From: Bdellovibrionota bacterium | Lineage (GTDB): Bacteria > Bdellovibrionota > Bacteriovoracia > Bacteriovoracales > Bacteriovoracaceae | Direction: 5' to 3' | Assembly: GCA_030836365.1 (NCBI GenBank) | Contig: JAURQB010000037.1 | Coordinates: 1-16,009, forward strand | Length of the DNA stretch: 16,009 nt | Shown here: positions 7,594 through 14,142 of the stretch, in pieces | Layout of the letters: the number at the start of each line of letters is the position of its first letter | Numbering within the stretch: the first letter of the stretch is position 1 | Program-made: the position numbers and the translations under genes | The notes under the pieces: model-generated | Databases searched by the model: none | The model's input: the letters and a program-made list of their open reading frames with translations, nothing else | Told to the model about the DNA's origin: nothing

Positions 7594-8604
7594 ATGAGTG
7601 AAATGCCAACATATAAGAAAAAAGATTTCGTTAGTGATCAGGAAGTAAGATGGTGTCCAGGTTGTGGGGACTATGCGATTCTTTCTGCAGTTCAACTGGC
7701 CATGACAAAAATTGGAAGAAAGCGAGAGGACATTGCTTTTGTTTCTGGTATTGGTTGTTCGTCAAGATTTCCATACTACATGAACACATATGGGATGCAC
7801 ACGATTCACGGACGTGCTCCTGCATTTGCAACGGGACTAAAAACCCACAATCCAAATTTATCTGTATGGGTAATTACTGGTGACGGTGACGGGATGTCTA
7901 TTGGTGGTAACCACCTGATTCATGCGATTAGAAGAAACGTGAATATGAATGTTATCTTGTTTAACAATGAAATTTATGGCCTAACAAAAGGCCAATATTC
8001 ACCAACTTCTCAAATGGGTCTTGTCACAAAATCAACTCCATTCGGAGCACTTGATCGTCCATTTACACCAGGCTCACTTGCCCTTGGTGCAGGATCAACA
8101 TTTTTTGCGAGAACAATTGATACTGACCCAAAACATATGCAAGAAGTTTTCCTTGCAGCTGAACAGCATCAAGGAACATCATTTATTGAAGTTTTCCAAA
8201 ACTGCGTTATTTTCAATGACAAAGTTCACGACGCTTACACAAACCGTCTAACGAGAGATGATCACACGGTTCGAGTTGAGCACGGTAAGCCAATGATCTT
8301 TGGAAAAGAAAAAAACAAAGGTCTTGTTCTTGAAGGATTTACGCCAAAAGTTGTTACAATCGGTGAAAACGGCGTGACGGAAGAGGACATTATTGTTCAC
8401 AATGAAAAAGATATTAATAACGCTAATATGCTTTGTCGCCTAGAAGGTGAAGGGGTTCCAGCACCTTTAGGAATTATCAGACAAGTTGAAGCTCCTGTGT
8501 ATGATGCGCAGGTTGAAGCCCAAATTAATGAAGTAACAGAGAAGAAAGGTGCTGGCGATATGGCCAAACTTCTTCATGCTGGAGATACTTGGGAAGTTAA
8601 ATAA
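7594..8604 (+). CDS. korB: 2-oxoacid:ferredoxin oxidoreductase, beta subunit (KorB type)
   Basis: A 336-residue thiamine-diphosphate- and [4Fe-4S]-binding partner of KorA. Four cysteines in the family's expected places are visible: C21 and C24 (WCPGCGDY), C55 (GIGCSSRF) and C204 (FQNCVIF). The TPP/Mg site is GDGDGMSIGGNH beginning at G96, followed by RRN and NNEIYGLTKGQYSPTS, typical of the beta subunit. The subunit decarboxylates the 2-oxoacid on TPP and passes electrons through its cluster to ferredoxin. About 80 C-terminal residues beyond the catalytic core, including an EGEGVPAPLGII segment, match the long KorB form. AAGGA lies seven bases before the ATG. Codon use in korA and korB looks more uniform than in neighbours (frequent CCA, GGT, CTT), consistent with high expression, though I have not measured it. 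Confidence 0.95.
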   Translation: MSEMPTYKKKDFVSDQEVRWCPGCGDYAILSAVQLAMTKIGRKREDIAFVSGIGCSSRFPYYMNTYGMHTIHGRAPAFATGLKTHNPNLSVWVITGDGDGMSIGGNHLIHAIRRNVNMNVILFNNEIYGLTKGQYSPTSQMGLVTKSTPFGALDRPFTPGSLALGAGSTFFARTIDTDPKHMQEVFLAAEQHQGTSFIEVFQNCVIFNDKVHDAYTNRLTRDDHTVRVEHGKPMIFGKEKNKGLVLEGFTPKVVTIGENGVTEEDIIVHNEKDINNANMLCRLEGEGVPAPLGIIRQVEAPVYDAQVEAQINEVTEKKGAGDMAKLLHAGDTWEVK

Positions 8605-8631
8605 AGTTTATTTAACTAAGTAACTTTTTTT
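8595..8631. terminator. Palindrome and T-run between convergent korB and a zinc-ribbon gene
   Basis: AGTTAAATAAA (8595-8605), one central G, and TTTATTTAACT (8607-8617) form a perfect 23-base palindrome that covers the last codons and stop of korB and the last codon and stop of the minus-strand gene. Seven T residues follow at 8625-8631. The stem is entirely AT except for two G-C pairs, and seven bases separate it from the T-run, so it would be a weak plus-strand terminator. Its position between converging genes fits a shared termination role. Confidence 0.42.
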
Positions 8632-8821
8632 CATCTGATGCGGTGTGACCACAATGGTTGCACCGCATTTTTATTTCTGTCGATAATTCTTCCCATTGGG
8701 TTTTATATTGTTGGATCATCCTGTGTCCGCATTTAATACACATACCTGGCTCTTCATCTAGTATTGATTGCATTAGCTCTTCTAAGTTTTGGTCATCTTC
8801 TGAATATAGGCTTTTGGACAT
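8612..8821 (-). CDS. Small zinc-ribbon protein of unknown function
   Basis: A 69-residue acidic protein. The N-terminal third (SEDDQNLEELMQSILDEEPG) is strongly acidic and probably helical. The C-terminal part has two CxxC knuckles, C28-x2-C31 (MCIKCGH) and C54-x2-C57 (MRCNHCGH), 22 residues apart, the pattern of a rubredoxin-like or treble-clef zinc ribbon. I do not recognise the family. GAGGT sits about nine bases upstream of the ATG, a clear ribosome-binding site that supports it as a real gene despite its size. It converges on korB with a shared palindrome at the stops, and is divergent from the UDG-like gene at 8940. Transcription or translation accessory roles are common for such proteins, but nothing here demonstrates one. 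Confidence 0.8.
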   Translation of the reverse strand: MSKSLYSEDDQNLEELMQSILDEEPGMCIKCGHRMIQQYKTQWEELSTEIKMRCNHCGHTASDEKKLLS

Positions 8822-8939
8822 TGTTCATACCTCAAATCTTTATTACTTAATCATCGTTTTTTTTAAGAGATTACTTTACTGGGGTGAACTAATTTGAGAT
8901 TTTAAGGCAAATAATTCTTCCGAGCACGAGTGATAGTTA

Positions 8940-9827
8940 ATGAAATTAAGTCCTAAAAATTTATCTAAAAATCAAGGGTCATTTCAGTATCAAATTTATG
9001 AGTCTGGTAGTTCTTATCTATTGGATGATTTAGTCGGGTATGAAGAAATTGCTGAAAGTAATCCATTATTAGCTAATCTAAATGAGCATAAAGCTACATT
9101 AGAAACCGCTAATGAGCATAAAGCTATATTAGAAACTGCTAATGAGCATAAAGCTAGTCTAGAAAATGGGGACGAGCAAAGCACTGAGCAAGTTAGATCT
9201 AATGAGCTAGTAACTGAAACGAGTAGTGCAATTAATTTTAATGAAATTTTAAAAGAGATAGATTTTTCGCCGACACCAAAACCGATGGATGGAGAAAATT
9301 CATTATCATTTTCTGTAGCAGATTTCTCCAGAAATATTGTTCAGATTAAAGATTCAAATTGGCTAGAAAGTGGTGATCTATCTAAAGTTCAAATTTTGTT
9401 TTTTGGGGATCCATCGGCCGAGAGTATTCAAACAAGTGATAGAAATCTTGAGGGAGAATATTTCCAATTACTTTTAAGAATTGCCACGGCAACTAAAATA
9501 CCGCTTGAAAAGTTTGGTTTTATCACGCACCTAAACGCGGGTGAATCATGCTTATCTGAGGCAAAAGGTTTGGCAAACCTTATTAACGAAGTAAAACCAC
9601 AGTTTATTATCACACTTGGCTCTACCGCCTATCAATTCTTAACGAATTCAAAAAATAGATTATCTAGTGTTCATGGAAAGCTAAAAGAACTAGAGTTTCA
9701 TGTCGGAGATGAAGAGGTTACAACTAAAATTTTACCAACCTTTCATCCTGAATATATATTAATTAACCCCAAAATAAAGAAGACAGTTTGGGAAGATTTT
9801 CAGCATTTAATTAATCATTTCCTTTAA
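8940..9827 (+). CDS. Uracil-DNA-glycosylase-fold protein with repeat-bearing N-terminal extension
   Basis: A 295-residue protein with two parts. Residues 1-135 are polar and probably disordered, with three 10-residue repeats at 48-77 (NEHKAxLETA). From about 140 onward the pattern matches the family 4-like UDG superfamily: an ILFFGDPSA strand-loop where family 4 has GEAPG, a PQFIITLGSTAYQFLT segment, SSVHGKLKE, and the C-terminal TFHPEYILINPKIKKTVWEDF resembling the HPSYLLRNP motif. Family 4 enzymes carry four cysteines for a [4Fe-4S] cluster, whereas only one cysteine (ESCLSEA) occurs here, so the cluster is absent. The E of GEAPG is D. It may be an inactive or altered-specificity relative that binds DNA or another partner. 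The ribosome-binding site is weak (GAGTGAT). It appears to be a single-gene unit. Confidence 0.78.
   Translation: MKLSPKNLSKNQGSFQYQIYESGSSYLLDDLVGYEEIAESNPLLANLNEHKATLETANEHKAILETANEHKASLENGDEQSTEQVRSNELVTETSSAINFNEILKEIDFSPTPKPMDGENSLSFSVADFSRNIVQIKDSNWLESGDLSKVQILFFGDPSAESIQTSDRNLEGEYFQLLLRIATATKIPLEKFGFITHLNAGESCLSEAKGLANLINEVKPQFIITLGSTAYQFLTNSKNRLSSVHGKLKELEFHVGDEEVTTKILPTFHPEYILINPKIKKTVWEDFQHLINHFL
9081..9170 (+). repeat. Three tandem 30-bp coding repeats
   Basis: Three direct copies of a 30-base unit begin at 9081, 9111 and 9141, each opening with AATGAGCATAAAGCT. The first two differ at very few bases and the third diverges in its last ten. They encode a 10-residue repeat in frame (NEHKA then x-L-E, then T-A or N-G). 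The length is a whole number of codons, so gain or loss of a unit would keep the frame. This is a minisatellite inside a gene, not a CRISPR: there are no spacers. Confidence 0.93.
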
Positions 9828-9884
9828 GTTTTTTTTACTCGTGATAAAATAAAATAAATTCTATGGAAGGAATTGGTTTATTTC

Positions 9885-10994
9885 ATGACGAAGTTTATTT
9901 TTTTATCGCTTGCGATAGGTCTAGTGATTACTTTTGCGGCAGTCAGTGCCGTGCCCGAAATTAACGTCAAAATTGACAGTCGAGTAAAACGTTTGAAAAT
10001 TACAAGTAAAGACAGCTTTGATTTTCATTTCCTACGAGGAGAACACGAGCATAAAAGCACGCAAAAAAAACTTGAGTTTGATTGTGACTTTAGTGTTTCT
10101 AATAAAAACAAAACTATTTTATTTGCCTCTCTCGTGTCTAAAAATGGCAAATCTGACCTAGTATATGGAAATAAAGGTTTCGGTGGGCATATTAAATTGG
10201 CAACCTCGGAAAAATATGGATGTGATGTCATTCAATCAATTAAAATGAATCGATACTTAGAGTCACTTTTGTCGAAAGAAATGAATGGTTCTTGGCCTAT
10301 TGAGGCACTAAAGGCTCAAGCAGTAGCCGCTAGAAGCTATGCATTGGATAAGATTGAAAAATCGACGGACGATAATTTTAATATTATTAGTGGTGAAGTC
10401 CATCAAGTAAGTGGCAGCTCTGAAGATGTTACGTCAAAAACAAAAAAAGCCGTAAAAGAAACACTTGGTGAGATTTTAATTAATAACGACAAAAATCTTG
10501 TCCCCGGTTATTATCACGCAGAATGCGGAGGAAAAACGTTTGACCCAATAGATGTGTGGTCCGGACATATGTTTGATTATCGCGCAACGACCTGTCCATA
10601 CTGTCATCATAAAAGTAAAAATAAGAGATGGCGAAAGAGGGTTCCTAAAGAAAAATTATTAAAGTTTATTTCTAGTTATTATGGACATGAAATTAAAGAA
10701 ATAGAAAAAGTTGAAATTATAAAACCAAAAGAAATTCATTTAAAAATTAATGGAAAGAATTACATTTTTCTTCCATCAGATTTTAGAAAAAGTAATCTGT
10801 CACTGGGGATAAGGTCCAACAATTTTGAAGTAGAAAAATATGAAAGAGATTATTTCATTTTAAAAGGCTCAGGACGGGGACATGGAGTAGGAATGTGTCA
10901 GCTCGGCGCTTTAAAAATGGCCGAGCTTGGCCATAGTTATAAAGAAATTTTAAATTTTTATTATCCAAAATTAACAGTCAAAAAGGTTTATTAA
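9885..10994 (+). CDS. SpoIID/LytB-domain protein, putative secreted lytic transglycosylase
   Basis: A 369-residue exported protein with a signal peptide (residues 1-22, MTKF followed by a long hydrophobic stretch ending near AVSA). The SpoIID domain is clear: MNRYLESLLSKEM with the Glu that corresponds to the catalytic residue (E132), then PIEALKAQAVAARSYAL, a YYHAECGGKT motif (H211, C214), a CPYCHH pair (C237, C240) that may complete a zinc site, and the C-terminal GSGRGHGVGMCQLGA. Characterised SpoIID enzymes cleave glycan strands that have lost their stem peptides. The ATG at 9885 is preferred: GGAAGGA ends 13 bases before it, while an in-frame TTG at 9873 would leave almost no spacing. 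Its stop is one base from the amidase start, so the pair is translationally coupled. The protein may act in cell-wall remodelling during division or, if this is a predator, in prey or self wall turnover (inference). Confidence 0.92.
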   Translation: MTKFIFLSLAIGLVITFAAVSAVPEINVKIDSRVKRLKITSKDSFDFHFLRGEHEHKSTQKKLEFDCDFSVSNKNKTILFASLVSKNGKSDLVYGNKGFGGHIKLATSEKYGCDVIQSIKMNRYLESLLSKEMNGSWPIEALKAQAVAARSYALDKIEKSTDDNFNIISGEVHQVSGSSEDVTSKTKKAVKETLGEILINNDKNLVPGYYHAECGGKTFDPIDVWSGHMFDYRATTCPYCHHKSKNKRWRKRVPKEKLLKFISSYYGHEIKEIEKVEIIKPKEIHLKINGKNYIFLPSDFRKSNLSLGIRSNNFEVEKYERDYFILKGSGRGHGVGMCQLGALKMAELGHSYKEILNFYYPKLTVKKVY

Positions 10995-10995
10995 A

Positions 10996-11745
10996 ATGAG
11001 TCGATTGATAACGATTATGACAATTATTTTTTCTTTAAATGTTCATAGTAAGATAATTCTCATTGATCCTGGACATGGAGGTCTTGAAAAAGGAGCAATT
11101 GGTAAAAATGTAAAAATAAACGGTGTCACGACTAATGTTTTTGAGAAGGATATATCTTTCTTGATGGCCCAAAAAGTAAAAGAAAAACTATCAAAAAAAC
11201 ATCAAGTGTATCTAACACGTAGTTTTGATCGAACTCTTTCTCTAGAAGGGAGAGCTGAGCTGGCTCAAAAGCTTGGTGCAGATATTTTTGTTTCGATACA
11301 TGCAAACTCAAGTGAGTCATCTAAGTCTCATGGGTTTGAGACCTATTATTTAGACAATAATGATAATGAGGCCGTGAAAAAAGTTGTTCGACTGGAAAAT
11401 AGCGAAGGTACACATAAGCTTGAATCCGATTATTCTGAAAACCCAATGATTCATCAAATTTTGTCCGAGCTGGTTGTTGGCCAAACTGTTCCCTTATCAA
11501 AAAAATTAGGAAACTCTATTCATCAATCAATAAAAAAAGGTATTGAATCAAAACACGATATGAAAGATAGAGGCTTGAAGCCAGGACTATTTTTTGTATT
11601 GGCCATGAGTAAGGTTCCTGGGGTTTTGCTCGAAATGGGCTTCATCTCAAATTCTGGAGAAGCAAAGAAAATTCATGATGACAAATTCATCGATGACTAC
11701 AGCTCAGCAGTTTCAGATGGAATTGATGCTTTCCTAAGAAAGTGA
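10996..11745 (+). CDS. N-acetylmuramoyl-L-alanine amidase (Amidase_3 family)
   Basis: A 249-residue exported zinc amidase that cuts the bond between MurNAc and the first L-alanine of the stem peptide. A short signal peptide covers about residues 1-18. Zinc ligands expected for AmiC/CwlM-type enzymes are visible: H27 (IDPGHGG), E50 (FEKDISF) and H102 (SIHANS); the catalytic Glu is E213 (LLEMGFIS). An insert between the SIHANS motif and KDRGLKPGLFFVL contains an acidic helix (about 120-170); in other amidases a helix here is autoinhibitory, but that is not shown here. The gene starts one base after the SpoIID-like stop, with AAAAAGG in the upstream coding end serving as ribosome-binding site. 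Amidase products are bare glycan strands, the substrate of SpoIID enzymes, so the pair makes biochemical sense as a module. Confidence 0.94.
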   Translation: MSRLITIMTIIFSLNVHSKIILIDPGHGGLEKGAIGKNVKINGVTTNVFEKDISFLMAQKVKEKLSKKHQVYLTRSFDRTLSLEGRAELAQKLGADIFVSIHANSSESSKSHGFETYYLDNNDNEAVKKVVRLENSEGTHKLESDYSENPMIHQILSELVVGQTVPLSKKLGNSIHQSIKKGIESKHDMKDRGLKPGLFFVLAMSKVPGVLLEMGFISNSGEAKKIHDDKFIDDYSSAVSDGIDAFLRK

Positions 11746-11750
11746 ATATC

Positions 11751-12356
11751 TTAAAGAGGACAAAGCGACTGATTACTACTTACTGTAAAAATTGTATTTA
11801 CATAAGTGGCAGTATTAGCTCCATAAGGAGCTGCAGTCATAATTGTATTTGAAGAAATGATATTGTTTGTAGAGCAGTTTAAGTTATCTGCAACAGTTAT
11901 TCCGCTTGGTGTTGAAAAGTCGCTATAGCTTCTTCCTGGAGTTAGGAGTGATCCAAATTCACAGAATGAAACGATTAAATTAAATGCGGCCGTACCAGAA
12001 GAAGTTGTGACTTTCTCTAATATCATAATGTCGTTATAGCTAGAGAATCCAACGTAACGACTCTTATCGACAAGTGAACCGCTGGTTGTTCCTGATTGCC
12101 AATTTGCTTGAATGTTAGATCCGTTTACAGTGCCACCTGAGGTTGTATAGTACATTTCAGCGATTCGTGCTCCACTGCACGGATATTTTGCGTACATGGT
12201 CGCGAGATTATTAGAGTTAAGCGTCCCAATTTGTCCACCTGTTGTACCTCCTCCACTTGAAGAGGGAATCTGACTCGTGTCGACCACATTGTCATTTCCA
12301 CACCCAAAAGTGAGCAACAAGAAAAAAACTAATAAAGAGGATGACGATAATTTCAT
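11751..12356 (-). CDS. Predicted lipoprotein of unknown function
   Basis: A 201-residue lipoprotein precursor. The signal peptide is followed by the lipobox LTFGC with the lipidated cysteine at C19. The next 30 residues are a low-complexity Ser/Gly/Thr linker (SSSGGGTTGG). The mature domain is rich in Ser, Thr, Asn and aromatic residues in alternating patterns, suggesting a beta-rich surface or periplasmic domain, and has four further cysteines (KYPCSG, SFCEF, LNCST, SLCPL), enough for two disulfides. I do not recognise the domain. AAGGA precedes the ATG by about seven bases. It is convergent with the amidase gene (five bases between stops) and divergent from the DsbA-family gene, whose product could form its disulfides (inference from adjacency). 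Confidence 0.85.
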   Translation of the reverse strand: MKLSSSSLLVFFLLLTFGCGNDNVVDTSQIPSSSGGGTTGGQIGTLNSNNLATMYAKYPCSGARIAEMYYTTSGGTVNGSNIQANWQSGTTSGSLVDKSRYVGFSSYNDIMILEKVTTSSGTAAFNLIVSFCEFGSLLTPGRSYSDFSTPSGITVADNLNCSTNNIISSNTIMTAAPYGANTATYVNTIFTVSSNQSLCPL

Positions 12357-12469
12357 TTTTAATCCTTAGTACTACTAGGAAATTTATCGACCTTTTACCT
12401 AAATAACTTAAATTTTTTAGTGTAACGAATTTAGTTTATACTTGATTTATCTTCTCAGGAGTTAATTTA

Positions 12470-12499
12470 TTGAAAATAGTACTGTTTCTAGATTATCAT
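12470..12499 (+). promoter_or_regulatory. Candidate sigma-70 promoter of the DsbA-family gene
   Basis: TTGAAA (12470-12475) and TATCAT (12494-12499) each match the consensus at five of six positions with an 18-base spacer, giving a leader of about 38 bases before the ATG at 12544. The rest of the 187-base gap between the divergent lipoprotein and DsbA-family genes shows only AT-rich sequence to me. Confidence 0.45.
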
Positions 12500-12543
12500 A
12501 TCTATCATAAAGTTTAATTAAAACTCAACTCAAGGAATTAGAA

Positions 12544-13344
12544 ATGCAATTAGTAAAAAAAATTAGTTTAGGAGCGCTATCTTGTCTGCTTCTTGCTTCA
12601 TGTATGACGGATGATCAACTAAAAGAAAAGATGACAAAAATTATTAAAGAAAACCCATCAATTGTTTTAGAGTCAATTAAAGCAAATCCAGCTGAATACT
12701 TAATGACTTTTCAAGATGCAGCGAAAAATGCTCAAAAAGACATGGCCGAAATGAGAGCAAAAAAAGAGAAGCAAGAATTAGAAAAAACTTATGATAATCC
12801 ATTAACACCAATAATTAGAAAAGATGAGCTGATCAGAGGGCCAAAAAATGCTCCACTAACTTTGGTTGAATACTCTGATTTTGAATGTCCATTTTGTAAG
12901 AGAGGTTACACCACAGTAATGGAGCTTATGAAAAAGTATGGTAACAACATTCGATTTGTATATAAGCACTTGCCACTTTCTTTTCACAAACAAGCGAAGC
13001 TAGCATCTCAATATTATGAAGCGATGAGACTTCAGAAAGATGACCTTGCCTTTAAATTTCACGATGAAGTGTATAAAAATCAAGGCAAATTAAAACAAGG
13101 TGAGAAATTCCTTTCTAAGTTAGCAAAGGATCTTGGTGCGGATATGACTAGGCTGAAAAAAGATGTAACGTCTAAAGACGTACTAGATAGAATTGAACAA
13201 GACGAGAAAGAAGCAGCATCTTTTGGAATGCAAGGTACACCAGGATTTGTATTAAATGGTGTTCCTGTAAAAGGTGCATATCCGACAAGTCATTTTGAAG
13301 GAATTGTTGAAGAATTAAAAAAGAGAGGAAAGATTAAGCTTTAA
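12544..13344 (+). CDS. DsbA-family thiol-disulfide oxidoreductase, lipid-anchored
   Basis: A 266-residue protein with a lipobox (LLASC, C20) so it is probably tethered to a membrane in the cell envelope. Residues 21-90 form a charged, helical stalk (ENPSIVLESIKANPAEYL, then KEKQELEKTY). The thioredoxin-like DsbA/BdbD domain follows: APLTLVEYSDFECPFC with active site C115-P-F-C118, a helical insertion, and the cis-proline loop GTPGF (P233) typical of DsbA-type folds. It probably oxidises or isomerises disulfides in exported proteins. AAGGA lies seven bases before the ATG. A strong intrinsic terminator follows it, so it is a single-gene unit apart from the flagellar operon. A DsbB-like partner is not in the window. 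Some proteins of this architecture act as isomerases or in copper handling, so the exact redox role is open. Confidence 0.9.
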   Translation: MQLVKKISLGALSCLLLASCMTDDQLKEKMTKIIKENPSIVLESIKANPAEYLMTFQDAAKNAQKDMAEMRAKKEKQELEKTYDNPLTPIIRKDELIRGPKNAPLTLVEYSDFECPFCKRGYTTVMELMKKYGNNIRFVYKHLPLSFHKQAKLASQYYEAMRLQKDDLAFKFHDEVYKNQGKLKQGEKFLSKLAKDLGADMTRLKKDVTSKDVLDRIEQDEKEAASFGMQGTPGFVLNGVPVKGAYPTSHFEGIVEELKKRGKIKL

Positions 13345-13372
13345 TCACCGATCTTTTAAGTCAAGATATGTC

Positions 13373-13401
13373 AAAAACCCCACGGAATGTGGGGTTTTTT
13401 T
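13373..13401 (+). terminator. Rho-independent terminator after the DsbA-family gene
   Basis: AAAAACCCCAC (13373-13383), loop GGAAT, and GTGGGGTTTTT (13389-13399) form an 11-bp stem with a GC-rich core of CCCCAC/GTGGGG, running straight into a T-tract that ends at 13401. This is a textbook intrinsic terminator, and the A-run on the 5' side could allow some function on the opposite strand. It separates the DsbA-family gene from the flagellar operon. Confidence 0.9.
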
Positions 13402-13451
13402 ATGGAAAAAAAATCCAACTAGGAAGATATTTCACCACAAAATACCCCATC

Positions 13452-13480
13452 TTGTTTGTCATACCGGCAAAATGTATAAT
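13452..13480 (+). promoter_or_regulatory. Candidate sigma-70-like promoter of the flagellar operon
   Basis: A perfect -10 TATAAT (13475-13480) is preceded after exactly 17 bases by TTGTTT (13452-13457), matching TTG of the -35. It lies downstream of the intrinsic terminator and about 58 bases before the fliL ATG. No sigma-54 (GG-N10-GC) or sigma-28-type site is obvious in the 137 bases between terminator and fliL, suggesting housekeeping control of this operon (inference). Confidence 0.55.
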
Positions 13481-13494
13481 TTTTGACATAAGCA

Positions 13495-13512
13495 GAGGTA
13501 AAAAAATACCTC
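13495..13512 (+). other. Leader stem-loop with an anti-Shine-Dalgarno-like arm, upstream of fliL
   Basis: GAGGTA (13495-13500) and TACCTC (13507-13512) are perfect inverted repeats around a six-A loop. They fall in the predicted leader, some 26 bases before the fliL start codon. The 3' arm extends to ACCTCC, identical to the core of the 16S rRNA anti-Shine-Dalgarno, and the 5' arm resembles a ribosome-binding site. No T-run follows, so termination is not indicated. Confidence 0.4.
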
Positions 13513-13538
13513 CAAATTAATCTGAGTTAGGAAATACT

Positions 13539-14096
13539 ATGGCCGATGAAAATATTGAGGAAGGACTTGCTGACATCAAACCAGAAAAAGGTATAGGTGG
13601 TGACAAGTCTGTAAGTAGAAGTCCAATATTAATTGTATTGTTAACACTTAATCTTTTGATGTTGGGTGGACTTGGTTTTATGCAGTGGCAACTTTTTACA
13701 AAATTAAATGAAAAAGAAAGTATACAGGATGTTGTTTCTGCAGATATGTCTGCTGCTGAGGGCATTGTTAAAAAAGCTTTTAAAAAAGATGATGGCATAC
13801 TCGTGACCCTGGATGGTTTCACTGCGAACTTAGCTCAGGGAGATGGCCCAAGAAGGTTCGTTAGGCTAGAAGCTGTATTAAAATTTGATAAAAAACATTC
13901 CCAAAAAGAATTTGATGCAAGAAAGCCTCAGATTAGAGACACCATTATCAGTATTTTAAACTCTAAAAGGCCGAAAGATCTGCTAGAGAAACAAGGCAAA
14001 GAATATTTGAAAGAAGAAATAAAATCGTCCATAAATAATTTCATGATTGATGGAACAGTTACGGACGTATTTTATGTTGGTTTTCAAATAAACTGA
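13539..14096 (+). CDS. fliL: Flagellar basal-body protein FliL
   Basis: A 185-residue FliL. The N-terminus is acidic and cytoplasmic (1-28), a single transmembrane helix spans about 29-50 (ILIVLLTLNLLMLGGLGF), and the periplasmic domain contains the family pattern: LDGFTANLAQGDGPRRFVRLEAVLKF, then RKPQIRDTIISILNSKRPKDLLEKQGKEYLKEEI and a C-terminal DVFYVGFQIN. FliL forms a ring-like stomatin-type assembly around the stator and supports torque. TTAGGAAA precedes the ATG by about eight bases. It is the first gene of fliL-fliM-fliN, the conserved order that normally continues to fliO-P-Q-R. The periplasmic linker is somewhat longer than in E. coli FliL, which is common outside enterobacteria. 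Confidence 0.94.
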   Translation: MADENIEEGLADIKPEKGIGGDKSVSRSPILIVLLTLNLLMLGGLGFMQWQLFTKLNEKESIQDVVSADMSAAEGIVKKAFKKDDGILVTLDGFTANLAQGDGPRRFVRLEAVLKFDKKHSQKEFDARKPQIRDTIISILNSKRPKDLLEKQGKEYLKEEIKSSINNFMIDGTVTDVFYVGFQIN

Positions 14097-14102
14097 AAAT
14101 GA

Positions 14103-14125
14103 AAATCACTTAGGATGAGTGATTT
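14103..14125 (+). other. Stem-loop in the fliL-fliM gap
   Basis: AAATCACT (14103-14110) and AGTGATTT (14118-14125) pair perfectly around a seven-base loop. The stem ends seven bases before a strong AGGAGGGG ribosome-binding site for fliM and has no T-run. It could stabilise the mRNA segment or tune fliM translation relative to fliL; this is inference from position. Confidence 0.45.
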
Positions 14126-14142
14126 AATTCCCAGGAGGGGAA

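Noticed and set aside
7650..7883. Plus-strand 77-residue open frame inside korB in another frame
   Set aside because: It is a shadow of korB; the composition is cysteine- and tryptophan-rich nonsense and no ribosome-binding site precedes it.
9081..9170. CRISPR-like repeats
   Set aside because: The three 30-base units are directly adjacent with no spacers and lie in frame in a coding region.
9873..9884. TTG start for the SpoIID-like gene
   Set aside because: The AAGGA site ends one base before it, too close; the ATG at 9885 begins a standard signal peptide.
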